From positions 59,711 to 123,710 of the forward strand of contig JAURVB010001694.1 in NCBI GenBank assembly GCA_033002965.1: a stretch of DNA of 64,000 nucleotides. The letters run 5' to 3'. Under the pieces are notes generated by a model. It saw only the letters and a list, made by a program, of their open reading frames with translations. It ran no database searches and had not been told where the DNA came from. Positions 59,901 to 64,000 of the stretch are shown here, one piece after another. Made by a program: the position numbers and the translations under genes. The stretch's first letter is position 1; each line of letters starts with the position of its first letter. This DNA comes from Piper betle (Eukaryota; Streptophyta; Magnoliopsida; Piperales; Piperaceae).

Positions 59901-62900
59901 TTGATTTTTTCGACAATTTATCTATGGATCAGAGCTTTTGTTTTCCGGATTCTAAAGAGTCTTCGTCTCCTGGAAAGGTGGCACAGACTCCAACACAGGC
60001 AAAGGGGGCATCAAATGCGTACAGTGGTATAGACCATTACATCAAATGTTTTAGAGCACTTTCTGGTCTAAACAAGGTGTTGTTGCTTATCATTTACCTT
60101 TTATTTTTATTACAATAATGCTTATGTCAATTTATACTTTATTTAATGACTTGGCGGTGAGCAGTGTGTGGCTATCACAATTCTAATTAGTATTTCTGCC
60201 TGTTGAAATAATTTCATTGCACGGCATTAGTAGTTCTTTTTTATTTTTAGTTTTATCTTTTAAGTCAACAATCCTGTCTTTATTTTGCAACACACTCCCT
60301 TCTGCAGGTTCGGAAGATGGATTTTACATCTTCTATGAAACTTGAAATGGAAAGACTACGAATTAATCTTTCTGCAGCTGAGAGGGATCGGGCATTATTA
60401 TCAGTAGGCACAGACCCAGCAACTATAAATCCAAATTCATTACTTGATGAAAGATACATGTGTAGACTCTTGAAATTGGCCAACCATCTTTCAGTACTTG
60501 GACACTCGGCTCTTGAAGACAGTGTTATTGGTTTGATTGGTCTTGAATCCACTGATGAAAATATCATAGACTTTTGGAATATACCTGCCATTGGAGAGAG
60601 TTGCAGCAATTCCAAATGTGAAATTCATTTTGATAGAGAATCGGGTTTGCAGGGATTGTCTGCACCAAAGGCTAAATCTAACCATCCATTGCTTCTGGTA
60701 TGCTCGATTTGTAGAAAAAAGGTTTGTGAGATTTGCTGTGCTGGACGCGGTGCTGCCTTACTTATAGTGAATAATTTGAGAGATACTGGAAATTTTAATG
60801 GGTCTCCAAACCAAGGTGGGTCCAGTCATGGTGACCAGCGAAATGGACCTTCATTTGGTCGCTCAGATGCAATAATTTGTTTGTCATGCTGTGATAAAGA
60901 TGTTGAAGATGCACTGATTGTAGACTATGTAAGGCTTCTGTGTAGTCTAAGAAGAAAAAGTCGTGCAAATGAGGCTGCAATCAAGGCTTTGGACCAAGTA
61001 ATTACTACAAGTTATAAGGATATAGGAATGCCGGATTTAGATTTGGCCAGGACAGTGTTGCAGAAGTTACTTAATGGGGAGGAATCATTGGCAGAATTTC
61101 CAGACGCAAGTTTATTGCATACGGTAATCTTATTTATCATTGTTATATATGTGAATATTCAGAAATATTTTCAACTATAGCTATACTGATATATACTAAC
61201 ATGAGGGCACAATGTATCTTCTTCTTCTTCCATCTTATACCAAGAAGCTGTCAGGGGATGTGGACCCTAATCTAGGATCTATGTGATTACAAATAGTAGT
61301 GTGTTTGATGGCTAAATGCCCTTCTTGATGCCAACCCTCCTCCTTTGGCCGGTCTTGGGACTGGCAATGCATAAGCATTAGTGGAGATAGGGTCAAAATG
61401 TATCTATCCCAGTTAATTGATTTTATTATGGCTTTTTGACATTTTAGTATTTTGAGTTCTGTTAGTGCTTCAATTGGTCATCATTATAATTATTGTTGTC
61501 ATCATCATCTACACCTTATCCTGATTTTTGGCATACTTTATGGATGTAGTTGGATGCCATATACATAGCGGCTTTACTCTTTTGTTGTTGGCTAGAATTT
61601 TAGAACTTCAACGGAATAAATAGTGTCTATTGTAAAACAACAATAGAGTATCAGGACACATAGAGATGGAAAAGGAAACCAGAAATTATATTTAGATGGG
61701 CAACATTATGGCTTTAAGATATTGAACTGCACTTGTTTTTTCAAGATGTGGTTTCCTGAAAAAGTTTGTAATATTCTACGAAGCTTGACAAGACCGGTTG
61801 GTGTATAATGCATTACCCCATATTAAATGTGCAATCTTTAATCTAGGCTGTCGATCACTTGCTTATTGGTGGTTGAATGTGAGAAACTTAGATATTGTAA
61901 GTGATTATAGTTTTCCGTCAGTATTTGCTACACCTGGATGATACTATTTTGTATCTTTTCTGCCTTTGTTGTTTAAGTTGTTTTTTTTTTCTGTTTTCAG
62001 GTTCGGACAGCAGTTGGATCTGCACCACTATTATCACTTCTTACTCCAATACACTGTGAAGGACAACATGCCTACTGGAGAGCGTCTTCAAGTCTCCCTA
62101 GTGTTGATCTAGCTATTGTCCTTAGCAGCCTTGCCGATGTCTCAGGGGTCATCTTGATTGTAAGCCCTTGCGGTTATTCAGCATCTGATGTGCCCAGTGT
62201 AAGAGTGTCGTATATTTTATCTGCTTTACATTTTTTTATGGTTTTGAGAATTTAGTTGTAAGGGTACAGGAAAATTGGAACTTATATTTTAGTTTTATAG
62301 TTTGCCAAAACAAAATTTTGGCAGCTGGGCCAGATTTGGTTCTTATCCTCAACTGCAATTTATAAAGTACTTCATTTTATTAGCGCTAATGTTATTTTTT
62401 TCTGTAAAAATAATCCTTTGCATAAACATACTTCTATATAATTCTGGTTGTGTTTGTCTGATGTGAAAGTGTGGTAGTTTTATGATTTTTTTTATCAGTA
62501 TATAACTATTGGGTGCTGAGTGTCTGTTATGTGGTTCTTAGTACTCAAAAATGCAGGTTTATAAATGATTGACACGTCTGAAGGGCATTATATATTTTTG
62601 GCACATCAACATATATGTTTGTGTGTGTGTGAGCATATTTGCCTCTATGAGAATTTTATGCATGTTCTCAGTTGACAGATATAAACATGTGCAATTATCC
62701 CTTCAGGTACAAATGTGGGCCAGTAACAAAATCAATAAAGAAGAACGTTCCTTCATAGGGAAATGGGACCTTCAATCACTAATATCATCCTCTTCAGAAT
62801 TTATTGGTCCAGAAAAGTCTGATGCACGTAAAGAAGTTCCCAGGCATGTGAAATTTACTTTCCGAAACCCTGTCAGATGTCGGCTTATATGGATAGCATT

Positions 62901-64000
62901 GACCCTTCCTAGAGCTGCTTCGAGTTCTGTGAATTTGGAGAAAGATTTCAGTGTTCTCTCCCTGGGTGATGGTGATCTGTCACTCTTAAATCAACAAGCA
63001 TCTCTTGATTCTGCATTTCAGGAGTCCCATGCAATTCATGCAAAAAAAATATTAGTTGTCGGGAAGCATGTTAGAATGGAAGTGACACCCAGCACCTCGT
63101 TTCATGGATCGGATAAGTTGAATATTAAGGCCTGGTTGGAGAAGTCCCCACCATTGGGTCGATTTAAGGTAAGCTGCTCTGTCTCAATTATTATACATGT
63201 TGAATGATATAGCTTTATATTCTTAATGAACATTTCTAATTGCTGATTTTACAAGAGTATCTTGAAACATATTTTAATTGTGGGTATTAGTTTTTTTAAT
63301 ATGCCATTGTGATATTTATTTTGTATGTTTAAGAAAACCCAAATTTTGTAGCTGGATACTATGATACAATGAGCTGTTGGTTTATTATTCTGAGAAAAAA
63401 ATGAAGTATGAAACTCTTACATCTGATTACACATCATGAAAAATGATTTCTATGTTAACTTGTGTGCTTCATGGTGTTTGCACTTGGAAGTGAAAAAATC
63501 AGCTTTATATCATTATCTCCCAATGACTTAGGGAATATGAAATAATTGACATTTTGGATGCTATGGAAACTGAGTATGCAAAGAAATGGCTATGTAGAAG
63601 GTAGCATAGGCCTGGAGTAGTTGAAGTCAATTATGGATGTCATACATGCTATTTCAACGGTTTAACCCCCGTGTGTTTCTTATCTTTTTCCCTTTTTGGT
63701 ATTGCAGATTCAAGTTGAAATTGAAAGATTAGTTGATTATGATCAAGTTCTAGAACAGTATATATCACCTGGCGGACCGGCACTAGCAGGTTTTCGCCTG
63801 GATTCTTTTGCTGCAATAAAGCCTCGTGTTGCCCACTCCCCGGCATTGTTAGAAGCTGGTCGAGGGGATATCTCGTTGACGTGTATTGAGGATAGACACA
63901 TCAATCCTCCTGTACTGTTTATTCAGGTGTCTGCAGTGCAGGTAATTGTAAAGCTAGTATGTATGCTGAGGTTTCCTTGAAAATATTTAGGGTCGGTTAA
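50952..64000 (+). CDS. SAC9: SAC domain phosphoinositide phosphatase with WW domain (SAC9), 5' twelve exons, one frameshift
   Basis: Exons 50952-51000, 51370-51968, 52545-52677, 53372-54606, 56183-56290, 56381-56551, 58622-58862, 59537-60076, 60308-61123, 62001-62198, 62707-63168 and 63708-63941; the gene runs past the window edge. The SAC catalytic CX5R motif is CADSLDRT (about residue 470). The WW domain ([20 protein letters not shown], closing at SWNHP) lies at about 525-560. This SAC-plus-WW order and the long C-terminal part with cysteine pairs (CSIC, CEICC) are specific to plant SAC9, about 1,630 residues in Arabidopsis, where it affects PtdIns(4,5)P2 levels and stress signalling. In exon 7, AAA at 58776-58778 stands where the frame needs AA between FEELE and [14 protein letters not shown]. 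The exon is 241 nt, one base over a phase-preserving length. Confidence 0.93.
54607..56182 (+). other. SAC9 intron 4 (1.6 kb)
   Basis: The intron has a GT donor after CCACTAGAA and an AG acceptor before GTACTATCACG. It is AT-rich and no nested gene is seen. Confidence 0.8.
57089..57425. repeat. 172-bp tandem duplication overlapping the left LTR end
   Basis: Unit 1 is 57089-57260 and unit 2 is 57261 to about 57425, both starting ACTTTGAAGCTGTATGG. Each unit holds 69 bases of flanking intron followed by the first 100 or so bases of the LTR. The duplication therefore happened after the element inserted. Confidence 0.9.
57325..58545 (-). mobile_element. Small LTR retrotransposon (TRIM-like) in SAC9 intron 6, antisense to SAC9
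   Basis: Two diverged direct repeats, 57330-57603 and 58254-58540, flank about 650 bp. Each begins TGATGCA; the right one ends TGCATCA, the exact inverted copy, and the left one ends TGCATGA. The same pentamer TTATG flanks both sides (57325-57329 and 58541-58545). In minus orientation the right repeat is the 5' LTR, and next to it lies TTGGTTTTTGGAGCTT, a decayed form of the initiator-Met-tRNA primer site TTGGTATCAGAGCTT. A purine-rich AAGAAGGGGAGT before the other LTR fits a polypurine tract. No gag or pol is present; the interior is mostly a minisatellite. Confidence 0.85.
57790..58210 (-). repeat. Diverged minisatellite inside the LTR element
   Basis: Seven or eight irregular units of roughly 50-60 bases repeat GACAGATC..AGGGGACGACTGT..GTAGTTGGTGGGGATAGAGTGT on the plus strand. 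On the minus strand the units keep an open frame of repeats like [15 protein letters not shown] (57790-58218), which has no start context or known homology and is probably not a protein. Confidence 0.85.
61124..62000 (+). other. SAC9 intron 9 (0.9 kb)
   Basis: The intron is bounded by GTAATC and TTTTCAG. A CTTCTTCTTC run and a GC-richer block (about 61240-61390, with TTTGGCCGGTCTTGGGACTGG) may be an old repeat insertion. No gene is present. Confidence 0.6.

Noticed and set aside
1..64000. CRISPR arrays, bacterial operons, rRNA or tRNA genes
   Set aside because: None was seen; the window has plant nuclear gene structure throughout.

Overview
This is nuclear DNA of a flowering plant. Most genes are split by many GT-AG introns in an AT-rich background, and the families include plant-specific or plant-diagnostic ones: the thylakoid kinase STN8, BLISTER, the WW-containing SAC phosphatase SAC9, and a DUF7731 GPI-anchored protein. 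I cannot name the species from sequence alone. All exon models below were built by hand from splice signals, reading phase and remembered family sequences. No alignment was run.

Layout. 1-560 holds a perfect in-frame 168-bp tandem duplication of unknown coding potential. 2169-3191 (+) is an h-type thioredoxin of the TRX h9 class. 4070-7535 is probably a decayed solo LTR. 8635-11451 (+) is eIF2 beta, with a single-base frameshift in exon 7. 11830-12310 is a G-rich minisatellite. 14046-15893 (+) is a secreted GH5 endo-beta-mannanase, convergent with a DUF7731 GPI-anchored protein gene (16432-18753, -). 20246-22695 (-) is STN8. 23274-23935 (-) is a decayed HemK2/N6AMT1 methyltransferase. 25833-26481 is a GC-rich fold-back element with a 9-bp target duplication, the Mutator signature.

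28236-32974 (+) encodes a coiled-coil protein in which six consecutive exons are each exactly 63 nt and each encode one 21-residue coiled-coil unit. 33672-35724 (-) is an LRR receptor-like pseudokinase, with a 5' UTR intron that contains a 269-bp tandem duplication. 39666-45785 (-) is BLISTER in 13 exons. 47606-50305 (-) is a dead copy of the 26S proteasome ATPase RPT3. 50952 to beyond the right edge (+) is SAC9, cut off by the window. One SAC9 intron carries a small LTR retrotransposon with intact 5-bp target duplications and an internal minisatellite.

The genes do not form one pathway; this is an ordinary euchromatic gene neighbourhood. The most notable signals are: (i) the 63-nt exon-per-repeat architecture, with homologous neighbouring introns that show exon duplication in progress; (ii) the compact LTR element in SAC9 and a later tandem duplication that overlaps it; (iii) the GC-rich fold-back element; (iv) three otherwise intact genes (eIF2 beta, the receptor-like pseudokinase, SAC9) each broken by one base in a mononucleotide run, which looks more like a consensus sequencing problem than three pseudogenes. 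I found no clearly undescribed biological system.
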